DNA of 64,000 nucleotides. Source: Owenia fusiformis (lineage: Eukaryota > Annelida > Polychaeta > Sabellida > Oweniidae). The DNA lies in NCBI GenBank assembly GCA_903813345.2, contig CAIIXF020000008.1, forward strand, positions 9,017,278 to 9,081,277, in the 5' to 3' direction. Within the stretch, counting starts at the first letter, position 1. Each line of letters starts with the position of its first letter. Positions 52,655 through 62,880 of the stretch are shown here, piece by piece. Under the pieces are notes generated by a model. It had not been told where the DNA came from. It saw only the letters and a list, made by a program, of their open reading frames with translations, and searched no databases. The position numbers and the translations under genes are program-made.

Positions 52655-53557
52655 ATGGCGAAAAACAGAAATTTGTATCTGTTCACCTTCGTGGTATTTG
52701 GAATCTATGGAAGTATCAAAATCTGGACACATCAAACATTTGACACGTCAAATGAAACAAAACAGATAACTCATTACATTGAAAATAAACGTAAACCTGG
52801 TGACATTCGGCAGAAATTATCTGAATTTGGAATACCTAATATGAACCAACTCAACCCTAGTATGAATGAGCAAGACTATAAACTCTTAATGAATTTAGTG
52901 GAAACCTTTATGGATATATGCCAAAAAAATTCACTGGAATACTTCATGTATGGAGGAACCCTGTTAGGTTCCTATAGACATCATGGTATGATAGCATGGG
53001 ACGATGATTTTGATGTAATGATGAAATTCACTGATAAATCAAAAATAAAGAAAGTGTTTCAGTCGTTCCCCACAAGCACAGTTCTATGGACGTCATCGGG
53101 ATCTATGCAATGGAAGCTATACTCCACAAAGTCAAGGAGTACACCCCATAAACCTTGGAAATGGCCATTTTTGGATATTTTCTTCTACAGTGAGGTTAAT
53201 TCTACCCATTTCAGAGATTCATCTCCTTCTTATAAACACCTTATTTTTGACAAATCAAAAGTTTTTCCTCTACAAAAGCGTAGATTTGAAAACTTGAGTG
53301 TGCCAGCTCCGTGTAATTCGGAATATTTTCTCAGTACTCATTTCAACACTTCAGTCTGCAAAAGTAAAAGTTATGATCACGAGAAGGAGGAGTATATTGA
53401 TTGGAATGTCGCCGTTGATATTGCATGTAGTGAACTGACCCATGTCTTTCCATTTGTGAACAGGACACGACATAAAGATAATATAATGGAATCTCTAATG
53501 CTGGGCAATGTGGAGATTAACTCTATTAAAATGCCTTTGCCATGTGGCGAGACATAA
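52655..53557 (+). CDS. LicD-family type II membrane protein, single exon, possible C-terminal frameshift
   Basis: An uninterrupted 300-codon frame with no introns, unlike its neighbours. The N-terminus has a hydrophobic segment at about residues 7-23 after a short basic stretch, which suggests a type II Golgi or ER anchor. Residues 100-109 (GGTLLGSYRH) and 115-121 (WDDDFDV) are the signature of the LicD/fukutin-type nucleotidyltransferase fold, with the acidic metal-binding cluster. Bacterial LicD transfers phosphocholine; animal relatives FKTN and FKRP transfer ribitol phosphate. Many marine invertebrate LicD proteins have no known substrate. The frame stops at 53555-53557 just after PLPCGET. 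In the neighbouring frame an open tail runs 53542-53640 and carries HGEYLN followed by a tyrosine, which looks like the normal family C-terminus. The gene may therefore be frameshifted, or the assembly may have an error. Being intronless, it could be an old retrocopy. Confidence 0.8.
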   Translation: MAKNRNLYLFTFVVFGIYGSIKIWTHQTFDTSNETKQITHYIENKRKPGDIRQKLSEFGIPNMNQLNPSMNEQDYKLLMNLVETFMDICQKNSLEYFMYGGTLLGSYRHHGMIAWDDDFDVMMKFTDKSKIKKVFQSFPTSTVLWTSSGSMQWKLYSTKSRSTPHKPWKWPFLDIFFYSEVNSTHFRDSSPSYKHLIFDKSKVFPLQKRRFENLSVPAPCNSEYFLSTHFNTSVCKSKSYDHEKEEYIDWNVAVDIACSELTHVFPFVNRTRHKDNIMESLMLGNVEINSIKMPLPCGET

Positions 53558-53640
53558 GGAAGCATGGTGAATATCTGAATATTGTACACGATTCATATGC
53601 TCATGACACTTCCGGGAAAACATTGTCCTCAGTTCTATAA

Positions 53641-54647
53641 TTCGGTTCTGAGAATCATAGTGTGTCAATATTAGTTTAATGAAGAACCTGAGAGATTCAC
53701 AAGAGGTGTCACATATATACTATGAACAACACAGAAAATACAATTCGTTATTACACATTTTGGTACCATTTATTGGAATCTTTTGATTTATGCAAATACA
53801 CATGTACATATATCATATATACTCATATTGTAATAGTCAATAAAACTGCAATCATAATTCAAACATATAAAGTTCATATCTTTAATTCAACAAATTGGCA
53901 AAGAGACATATGAATAAATATTTGTATGTCACTGATTGGCACAATGCAAAATCTCCCAGACGAATTCCAATATGAACAATACAATCATAATGCAGTAATG
54001 TAAGAAAGCAATAAAAAATCATTTATTGATGATCTAGAGTCCAGGTAACATTTCTGTAAATACATTTTGGGCTCATCCCTCCTTCCCTATAAGTTATAGA
54101 ATTAATGAATTGAAATTACTTGCTCTGTTTAAAGAGTTGGCACTGCATCAAATGTAATTCATTACATTTGTGGGTGCGCATTAAAAATTATTGACCTTGT
54201 CTGATAGGATAATTCAAAATGCCAAATCAAAGTGATTTCTTTACAATTATACATGTTATAGTATCAAGGTACTTTTGAAGATTGATTTAATTTTATAATA
54301 TACTGAAACTGAATTGAGAAATATTAATGGTATCTACATTTTGATGAATACAAAATACAATAAATACATAGTACATCTTCAGTTTGGACAGGTATATCAT
54401 TTCATAATGACACTCTGTGTATGTCAAAGTGATAATCACACATTGAGAACGCCACATTTGGCCATACTACCAAGCATTTTTCTACAAAATGAGGTTTCCA
54501 CAAACTATGACTGTATAAGGATGGTGTCTATGGAATACAAATAAGTTTAAGATTTTACTTAATTTTCCATGGTAGATTCTCATTTTAATATTGCACAAAC
54601 AATTAATAGAGCAATTAAGCATGTTAAGTGAGGGTTCTTATCAAGTG
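53641..54647. other. 3' flank of the LicD gene
   Basis: Holds the candidate poly(A) signal at 53839. Otherwise nothing recognised. Confidence 0.4.
53839..53844 (+). promoter_or_regulatory. Candidate poly(A) signal of the LicD-family gene
   Basis: AATAAA lies about 280 bp after the annotated stop and about 200 bp after the stop of the alternative-frame tail. It is the first perfect hexamer I see downstream on this strand. Confidence 0.4.
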
Positions 54648-54919
54648 CACTGGTCAGTATCAAGTGAAAGTAATGGCCCTCACCTTCTAATCAAGATGGC
54701 AGACAGGAAGTGTCGATTTCGATATTTTTAGTTTTCATCGAATTAGTCTACTTTATAGTTCATGTATTGCTTTGATATTTGAACTTAATCAGACTTATAT
54801 GACATGGAAACTCTGGAGTATGATCATTTGTTCATATATTATGCCTGGGCGCCACAGTTCAACGATATCTTCCACCACTTGACGTGACGGCCGTTACCTT
54901 CGCTTGATACTGACCAGTG
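54648..54919. mobile_element. 272-bp MITE with CACTGGTC ends and 5-bp target duplication
   Basis: Inverted ends CACTGGTCAGTATCAAGTGA and TCGCTTGATACTGACCAGTG extend about 33 bp. AAGTG flanks both sides (54643-54647, 54920-54924). CAC ends with a 5-bp duplication recall Transib-type elements, but the assignment is tentative. Confidence 0.75.
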
Positions 54920-54924
54920 AAGTG

Positions 54925-55824
54925 GTAACAAATTATTCATGGTAGGCTAAAAGAAGCCCCTAAGAAATGTGTATATTAGACTATTAGTTATGGAAATTAT
55001 ATGTTGAAGACAATCCAATTCTTATCACTTTGGTGATTGGCCATATCAAGAAAGCTTTTGTGAGGGTTTGGGACACTGTAGTCCAACAATGTGAACTAAT
55101 CCATGTCAATTCTGAATATAGCACCAAATTCCCAAAAATATGTTCTGTACTACTTTACAGTAACAATTGCACATTATAGCATATTGATATGCTTTATGAA
55201 ATCTTGATACAAACTGATATAAGGTTTAATAATTCCATTCTAACACAAAACATCAGCTTTTGCTATAATATTTGACTTTATAAGTTCCATTAATACATGT
55301 ATATGAATGAAAATGCATTTTATTGTAACATACTAATGACCCCAGCACAAAAAAGATGGCTGTAATAATATATCATCAATTCTTGGTGGTGACATAAAAA
55401 TAATTTAGATTGGTCCTCGTATTTTCATGCTGCATTGACGTATTAACCCAGCTTTTAAAATGAAACTCCAGTCATGCTATTCAAAACTCTCTTCAGAAAG
55501 TTCATTAAAATAATCTACCACATTTTCTGGCTTTCCAAAATAATTCCAATGTGTTCATTTATGCTTCCATGTCAGATCTCTTGCGATACAAAACATGGAT
55601 GCAATAGCATAAATATAACATATTTGATCAGGGTAAACTTCAATTCAGAATTCTAAAGTATTTGGGAGACACATTGTGCATTTATTAGAACAAATATGGT
55701 AGGCTGTCTTGATTTTTAACACATAGAGTTTCATATAGAAATTACAAATATATCCAAAAGTTGTGCTACTACGCCCACCTTAACACATGACTGAAGTGAC
55801 ATTTTAGACCATTTAAGACATAGC
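54925..55824. other. VPS54 3' flank
   Basis: Contains the candidate VPS54 poly(A) signal and, near 55345-55400, a short piece with CTTGGTGGTGACATAA that matches one end of dispersed family A. Confidence 0.45.
55681..55686 (-). promoter_or_regulatory. Candidate poly(A) signal of VPS54
   Basis: TTTATT on the plus strand reads AATAAA on the minus strand, about 139 bp after the VPS54 stop codon. Confidence 0.45.
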
Positions 55825-58800
55825 TCATGTTTTGTCCCATATACTGTCCATTGAGTAGTCCAGAGATTGTAGGCCCTCTAACTTACTGATATTTCCAGTA
55901 TAGAATGCCAGGTCTGAAGACACAAGTCTGAAAAAGATAAAATGAATTACAAAAGTTGACATTAAATTCTATGCATAATCCATTAAGTTAACTTTAAGAC
56001 CAGTCTCGTCTCCACCCTTAATAAAAACAAAACAGATAAAGACATTTTGGAAATGTAAATTCTTTTTGGAATAAAGAATTATCAGTTTAAACATGTTTTT
56101 CACTCTTCTGGGTTAAATGAAATGGCGTTTTACCACAAATGTAGAATATCATGTAAAACATGATATAGTCGACATTTATTGTAATTATTTATAATATGCT
56201 GGGGTATGTATAGACCTACATGAAATACATTTATTTAAAAAAATCATTTGAAACAAGGTAGAATATTCTAAAAGTATATTGCTTTTACTGAATTTGTCTG
56301 CATGTTTCTCAATATTTCTGTTTAAAATGAAACCGCGTACAGACATTTTTTAAGACAGGGAATTGTGGGAAATGTAGGGCAGTGCAAAATTTCAACATGA
56401 AATGTACCGAATATAATGAGAGAGTTCTTAAGATCCATAATGATTGCTAATGGTTCCCTGTTAATGCTATGGTTGCTATGATTATTATGACATACCCATG
56501 CTGTGGTCCCCCATCATTGCGTACACTGAAGTGGACTACCAATAAATGTAACCTTTCTTTGAACAGTTCATGAACCTTTGCAAATATCTCCTGGAAAAAT
56601 AGAAAATAGATCATTAGGTGATATGTTCTGTCAGAACTCAGTTATTTAAATATCTATATTGATGAACAACTAATATATAGTATCATAGGCTAAGGGCGAT
56701 AGAAATCATTTTAATGGCATGGTAATCGATCTGTGTTTGTCTATGTTTCTCTAAAGATAATACTGGATTCTGTTGGTGCTGCCATCTTTATATCGGCCCA
56801 GAACCTACAATAGTGCTCTTATGTAGTTATATTCATTACTAGACAAGTGCACTTGATCACATCCAGATAATTCAACAAATGTGATGCTATTTCAGAAAAT
56901 TGAGTGCTTTTATGCCCTTTTATTAAAGGATAATTCATTCATTTTCAAGGTGATCAAAGTACATGTGGGAAGAATAAAAACTCAGCTATATCACTGAGAT
57001 TGGTACAATATACGAGGCATGAGGCATGTATATGAGGCAATAAATGCAAAATGTAACCAAATGCTGTTTGTTACAGACACAACAAGCAAATCAAGTATTG
57101 CCTGAACCGGGGACAGAATCTGGGACCTGTTGGGTAAGAGGTAAACATGCTACTGCTGAGCTATACGGGTGTAAGATATAGTGGGCTTACCTTGACTTGT
57201 GGCATTGGTAACAGGTCCACGACAGCCTCATGGAACTTAGACATCTGCTTACATATCCCCCTAAATGCTGGAGAAGGCATGGGGGCCTTCACTTCCCACT
57301 GCAAACAGAAATTTCATTTTTCAATTAATTATTTATTTTCTGGTATTTATTCTAAACCAAATTCTAAACTATTTTCATTGTAATATAATTTATCCTGGAC
57401 TAAAGTCTAGTACATAGATAATAAAAATTTAAAAAAAATCTACCTACCCTTGATAATTGAGCTTCCAGCATGCCTTCCAAAATGGCAACAAGTTTATTGG
57501 AGATCTCTTGTATGTGGTCATTATAGTCCTGAAAAATGCACCAACAATTTCAAATTAGTTCATTTTATAAGTGCAAAAGAATCAATCTTAGCATCAATGC
57601 CTCATCAAAGCATCAAGAGTACATTTAAAGTATCTTAATACATAAAAATAGTATGTCATTTATACTAGAATAGTATGAAGATGGCCAGAGAAAGAAAACT
57701 GTGCATTAAACTAAGACTAATGGGTCCAATAAAATATCATAATAGGATTTGATACTCAGAATTGAATAAAATCAGACACATTATAAGTCTGAGAATCATT
57801 ATTGGCAAAATTTTGGAAAAAGTGTACAACTTACTTTTAATATGGAATCAAAATGCTTCATCATATTTTGTTGTTTTCCTTGCAATCTTGTTTCAAAGTG
57901 ATTCCGAACCATTGGAAGGTAGTAAACAACCAATTGGAGACAACGTGATGCCAGAGCTGAAATAGCAAACAATCAGAACTAAAATATCATATATATTATT
58001 GTTTTCCTTGGAATCTAGTCTCAAAGTGATTTCGAACCATTGGAAGGTAGTAAACAACCAATTGGAGACAGCGTGATGCGAGAGCTGAAACAGCAATACA
58101 AACAAAACTAAAATAGTAACCTTAACAGAATTGCCACCGTGTGAAAAAATTTGGGCAATAATTTAACCAGAACAACGGCAACGCCAAAGCGTAGCGAATC
58201 CCATCGAACAGCCATGGATGGCATTTTTACAAACAAAGTATATAGCAACAAGGCATTAACATGACAAAATGTCACCACCTAGTTAGGTCATTGAAGGTCA
58301 AATGTCAAATCTTAAGTCAAATCTAAAGTCAGATTTGAATTTCTGAGAACACGTAGATGATTTTGAAAAATTTTTTTAGTCAATTTGAAGCAAGTTGAAA
58401 AAAGACCTTTTTGACCTTGAGAAGGTCATTGAAGGTCAAAGGTCAAATCTAAAGTCAGATTTGAACTTCTGAGAACTTGTAAAGTCAAATTTGAACTTCT
58501 AAAAAGATGTAGATGATTTTGAAAAAAAAATTTGGTCAATTTGAAGCAAGTTGAAAACATACCTTTTTGACCTTTTTTGACCTTGAGAAGGTCATTAAAG
58601 GTCAAATGTCAAATCTAAAGTCAGATTTGAATTTCTGAGAACATGTAGATGATTTTGAAAAAAAAATTAGTCAATTTGAAGCAAGTTGAAAAAAGACCTT
58701 TTTTACCTTTTTTGACCTTGAGAAGGTCATTGAAGGTCAAATGTCAAATCTAAAGTCAAATCTAAAGTCATATTTGAATTTCTGAGAACATGTAGATAAT

Positions 58801-61800
58801 TTTGAAAAAAAAATTTAGTCAATTTGAAGCAAGATGAAAAAAAACCTTTTGACCTTTTTTGACTTTGAGAAGGTCATTGAAGGTCAAATGTCAAATCTTA
58901 AGTCAAATCTAAAGTCAGATTTGAATTTCTGAGAACACGTAGATGATTTTGAAATTTTTTTTAGTCAATTTGAAGCAAGTTGAAAACAGACCTTTTTTAC
59001 CTTTTTTGACCTTGAGAAGGTCATTGAAGGTCAAATGTCAAATCTTAAGTCAAATCTTAAGTCAGATTTGAATTTCTGAGAACACGTAGATGATTTTGAA
59101 AAAAAAATTTAGTCAATTTGAACCAAGTTGAAAACAGACCTTTTTGACCTTTTTTGACATTGAGAAGGTCATTGAAAGTCAAATGTCAAATCTAAAGTCA
59201 TATTTGAATTTCTGAGAACATGTAGATGATTTTGAAAAAAAAGTTTAGTCAATTTGAAGCAAGTTGAAAAAAGACCTTTTTGACCTTTTTTGACTTTGAG
59301 AAGGTCATTGATGGTCAAATGTCAAATCTTAAGTCAAATCTAAAGTCAGATTTGAATTTCTGAGAACACGTAGATGATTTTGAAAATTTTTTTTAGTCAA
59401 TTTGAAGCAAGTTGAAAACAGACCTTTTTGACCTTTTTTGACCTTGAGAAGGTCATTGAAGGTCAAATGTCAAATCTTAAGTCAAATCTTAAGTCAGATT
59501 TGAATTTCTGAGAACACGTAGATGATTTTGAAAAAAAAATTTAGTCAATTTGAACCAAGTTGAAAACAGACCTTTTTGACCTTTTTTGACCTTGAGAAGG
59601 TCATTGAAGGTCAAATGTCAAATCTAAAGTCAGATTTGAAGGTCAAATGTCAAATCTAAAGTCAGATTTGAATTTCTGAGAACATGTAGATGATTTTGAA
59701 AAAAAATTTAGTCAATGTGAAGCAAGTTGAAAAAAGACCTTTTTGACCTTGAGAAGGTCATTGAAGGTCAAATGTCAAATCTAAAGTCAGATTTGAACTT
59801 CTGAGAACATGTAGATGATTTAGAAAAAAATTGAAGTCGGTCTAAACAGTATTTGTTAAGTTATAGGAAGTTGTAAGAAATTGTTACAGACGCCGGACGC
59901 CGGACGCCAACCTCCAACCTCCAACCACCAACCACCAACCGCCAACAACCAACCGCCAGCCACCAACCGCCGTCGCAAAAAAAAACGGAGACCATAACAA
60001 TATGTCATAACAATATGGTGGCCATTTTTCAAAATGGCCGCCTTCTACCAAAAGTGTCATTAGATAGTGTGCCATGCTTACAGTATTCACATACCAAATA
60101 TGAACAAAATCGCTTCACTACTTTTCGAATTATTATAAAATACATTAAAATGGCGGCCATTTTTCAAATTTTTTTTCAAAATGGCCACCTTCTACTAAAA
60201 GTGTCATACGATAGTGTGTCATGCTTTTAGTATTCACATACCAAATATGAACAAAATCGCTCCACTACTTTTCCAGTTATAGTAAAATACGTTAAAATGG
60301 CGGCCATTTTTCAAAATGGCGACCTTCTACCAAAAGTGTCTTTAGACAGTGTGCAATGTTTATAGTATTCACATACCAAATATGAACAAAATCGCTCCAC
60401 TACTTTTCGAGTTACAGCAAAAATCGTAAAATAACGAGTAAAGGTCCCCATTTTTCAAGAGGGCTGCCATGTGCTTCTTTAATATCTACATTTCTAGTTT
60501 TATTAATGTCCTATATAATTTTTTTACATCTAAAACATATTGCTATTACAGTTTTACATATTGCACCTAAATTACTGTAAATTCGGCACTAAACTTCGTT
60601 CGGTGGGATAATCAATTGATTTTTGTATTTGGTGTGATGGGGGATATTTTGTTAAAACTATTTATTTTGCCCACCTTATGTCCATGCCATGCCCTGCCGT
60701 GTCCCCTAAAGCATTTACATGTACATGGTAATAAATGGTGAGCCCACACGATCTAATGTGACAGCTCTATTACAAAACACATTGTTGTTGAAGATATACA
60801 TGTTCTGTCTAAACATGATTCACTACACAACCAGCTGTAGATGGCATGAGGCATTAGTCACTATGCAATACAGATCTGTTTTGATTGTGTCTCATTATTT
60901 TAATTTATGGGATTATTTCAGTTTCATTTAAAAGCCAAAGTTGAAACAACCCATGGATGATGAAGTAGCATCAGGGCGAAATAACCCCACACATCAAAAT
61001 AGATTCCCTACTTTTGTGAAAAAGCATTTTAATGAATCTCGGAGTCTCAAACGTGATTCACTACAAGGGTTGTTCAATAAATACATTGTTAAGATTAAAG
61101 GCAATGTGTTGTCTTTTACTGGTATAAATCACTATATACTTGGTAGTGTAAGTTAAAGACAAGGCACTAACATGCAAAATGTCACCACCTACCATTTGTT
61201 ACAGACACCAAACTCCTACCACAAAAAAGATTATAACAGTATGTAACCATTTCTGGTGATGGTGCAATTAAAATAAAATATGTAAGGATGACAGTAGCAG
61301 TCTCTTAATGCAATTTTATATGTTACTAATAAGAATGTGGGATTGGATGAAGGATATGCCAGATTGGTAGTAAATGCATTCAATAAAGTAAGGAATCCTG
61401 TAGTAATTTTTACTCCATTTCAATTCCAGATATAGCCTTATTCTATGAATGTAACTTTATCAACAAACAATATAAGTTGAGACTTCGTCTCGTACCAATA
61501 CAGAATTTCTCGAGAACAACATATCCTGTAAGCTTATTGCACTTCAAATCATTCTATAACTTTTTTCTGACTTCTTGACTTGCTCTAAAACCATGAATTA
61601 AATGAAGACATTTTAATTTCATTAATGAAATCTGTATTGCTACTGAGATTTCCCTTCCATACCAATATTTTCTGTATTGCTAAGGAGATGATCAATTCAG
61701 TACCAATACGAGTTAACAGGTCTCAATACAGCTTGGTACAGCACAAGAACTGACCATTCATTTTACAGATCATAAGATAAGATCAGATACCTAGGTTTTT

Positions 61801-62880
61801 TGTTGTGATTGTTTTCAGGCCAACTAACTGAAGTGCCCCAGCTCCTAAAACCAGTTGACAAGTCCTAGAGTTGAAGATCTGAAACAAAAAAATGTTCAGG
61901 TGAGACATCCCCCAATAAAATATGGCATAATTTGTATTCTTATACCTCCTAAAATATGGCAAATTTTCAATGAAAACTCTCTTGATTTCTGACCTACCTT
62001 TAGGAGTTCTATGACACGTGTCAACATGTCAGGTGCTATTGTAGGAATGTCATCAATACACTGACAATACTCTATCACCATCTTCAACAGCATCAGTACT
62101 GTCCTGGAATATTAAGCAACAGTGTTATCCTGGATTAAAGAAGGGCTAAATGATTGTATCGTGTCCTGGATTAAAGAAGGGCTAAATTATTGTATTGTGT
62201 CCTGGATTAAAGGGCTAAATTATTGTATTGTGTCCTGGATTAAAGAAGGGCTAAATGATTGTATTCTGTCCTGGATTAAAGAAGGGCTAAATAATTGCAT
62301 CGTGTCCTGGATTAAAGAAGGGCTAAATAATTGTATTGTGTCCTGGATTAAAGAAGGGCTAAATGATTGCATCGTGTCCTGGATTAAAGAAGGGCTAAAT
62401 GATTGCATCGTGTCCTGGATTAAAGAAGGGCTAAATGATTGTAATGTGTCATTTTCTAGGAAAATCAAAGTATTGTATTGTAAATAGGTGCTTACAGCAT
62501 AAGAATCTCTATTGATTGATAACATACTTCCATATGAATTTATTACTTTGAAGAACATGTGATGTGCTGAATTCATTTTTCCTTTTTGTACTTATAATTA
62601 TAAAAAGGAGCTTCAAGAAATACAGTGAAATCTGTCTTAGTGAACACCTCTCTCTAATGAACCCCTGTGTGAACATCACTTCTTAGCACATACTCCACTG
62701 ACTTTTGTATAAAATCTATTCTCTGTAGTGAACAACTACCTCTAGTGAACACATTATTGTAGCTCCATAGGTGTTCACTGTACACAGGTTTTACTGTACA
62801 TAACTAAGCACTAAGCGATACCTACCCTACTACAGTGTATTTCTGAGAGTTTACTAAAAGGCATTCACTTGGACTCTTTT
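55825..62880 (-). CDS. VPS54: VPS54, GARP complex subunit, C-terminal part (5'-partial)
   Basis: Eight exons in transcript order: 62880-62826, 62103-61998, 61878-61791, 57956-57835, 57528-57448, 57298-57191, 56590-56496, 55927-55825 (TGA). Phases join from end to end, and about 230 codons are in the window. The first exon begins mid-codon, so the rest lies to the right. VPS54 is a subunit of the GARP tethering complex, which captures endosome-derived vesicles at the trans-Golgi network; its C-terminal domain binds the endosomal vesicle side. Family landmarks are EYCQC near DIPT, FNSRTCQLVLGAGALQLVGLKTI, LASRCLQL, FETRL, WEVKAPMPSPAFR, ICKQM, NDGGPQHG and DLAFYTGN. The intron between the third and fourth listed exons is enlarged by a satellite-like array. 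A truncated second copy of exon 57956-57835 sits directly upstream of it. Confidence 0.93.
57030..57180 (-). repeat. Family A fragment next to a tRNA-derived SINE-like fragment
   Basis: About 57030-57085 carries GCAAAATGTAACCAAATGCT and TTTGTTACAGACAC of family A. On the minus strand, 57170-57100 reads ATAGCTCAGCAGTAG (A-box-like), TTACCTCTTACCC, and a decayed B-box-like AGATTCTGTCCC. This suggests a worn tRNA-derived SINE. It ends beside the VPS54 donor at 57190. Confidence 0.35.
57997..58084 (-). pseudogene. Truncated tandem duplicate of a VPS54 exon
   Basis: This copy has its own TTTCAG acceptor and repeats the first ~88 nt of the exon at 57956-57835. Its frame then runs into TAA straight after GKQ, and the exon's 3' third and donor are missing. 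Six substitutions separate the two copies. All are at third codon positions, and only one changes an amino acid (Leu to Phe). Only about 40 bp lie between its end and the acceptor of the intact exon, so both cannot be spliced in as separate exons. It may be a decaying alternative exon or a cryptic acceptor that gives a premature stop. Confidence 0.8.
58249..60440. mobile_element. Composite element: family A ends enclosing satellite-like tandem arrays
   Basis: It opens with CAAGGCATTAACATG and AAAATGTCACCACCT exactly as family A does. At 58283-59830 there follow about eleven ~145-bp units (GAGAAGGTCATTGAAGGTCA, AATTTCTGAGAACA, GTAGATGATTTTGAAAA, GACCTTTTTGACC). The family A middle resumes at about 59880 with TTGTTACAGACGCC, a (CCAACCN)n run to 59970, and CATAACAATATGTCATAACA. 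A second array of three ~140-bp units (CAAAATGGC, TATTCACATACCAAATATGA) follows to about 60440. It sits in a VPS54 intron. Confidence 0.75.
60441..61790. other. Remainder of the VPS54 intron, with a family A copy at 61161-61265
   Basis: The forward copy CAAGGCACTAACATGCAAAA, TTTGTTACAGACACC to GGTGATGG is clear. Plus-strand open frames at 60719-60931 and 60941-61156 have no recognisable domains and lie antisense in the intron. The rest is unremarkable. Confidence 0.55.
62122..62455 (-). repeat. 36-bp minisatellite carrying splice-acceptor-like units
   Basis: Nine units are spaced 36 bp apart (one is 33 bp), with the cctgg core at 62129, 62165, 62201, 62234, 62270, 62306, 62342, 62378 and 62414. 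On the minus strand each reads a pyrimidine-rich tract, then TTTAATCCAG, then GACAC. The true VPS54 acceptor at 62103 reads TTAATATTCCAG then GACAG. The array lies entirely in that intron. It also stays open in a frame on each strand, simply because the period is a multiple of three. Confidence 0.9.
62623..62796. mobile_element. Short MITE, Tc1/mariner or pogo-like ends
   Basis: A 174-bp element with inverted ends CAGTGAAATCTG... and ...CAGGTTTTACTG, flanked by TA on both sides. GTGAACACCT is repeated in both arms. It lies 30 bp from the donor of VPS54 exon 62880-62826. A related GAACACCTCT sequence, without clear ends, is at about 1820-1960 in the stonin gene. Confidence 0.7.

Noticed and set aside
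44379-53557. P4HA and LicD as a co-transcribed functional cluster
   Set aside because: They are 2.2 kb apart with separate poly(A) signals and unlike gene structures; same orientation alone is not evidence.
57100-57170. A functional tRNA gene on the minus strand
   Set aside because: An A-box-like stretch is present, but the B box is decayed and I cannot fold a proper acceptor or anticodon stem. A worn SINE is more likely.
62122-62487. Open frame of 121 codons made of SWIKEGLNDCIV-type repeats (plus strand) and its minus-strand counterpart
   Set aside because: It is the 36-bp minisatellite inside a VPS54 intron. A period that is a multiple of three keeps both strands open without selection, and there is no start context or flanking coding signal.
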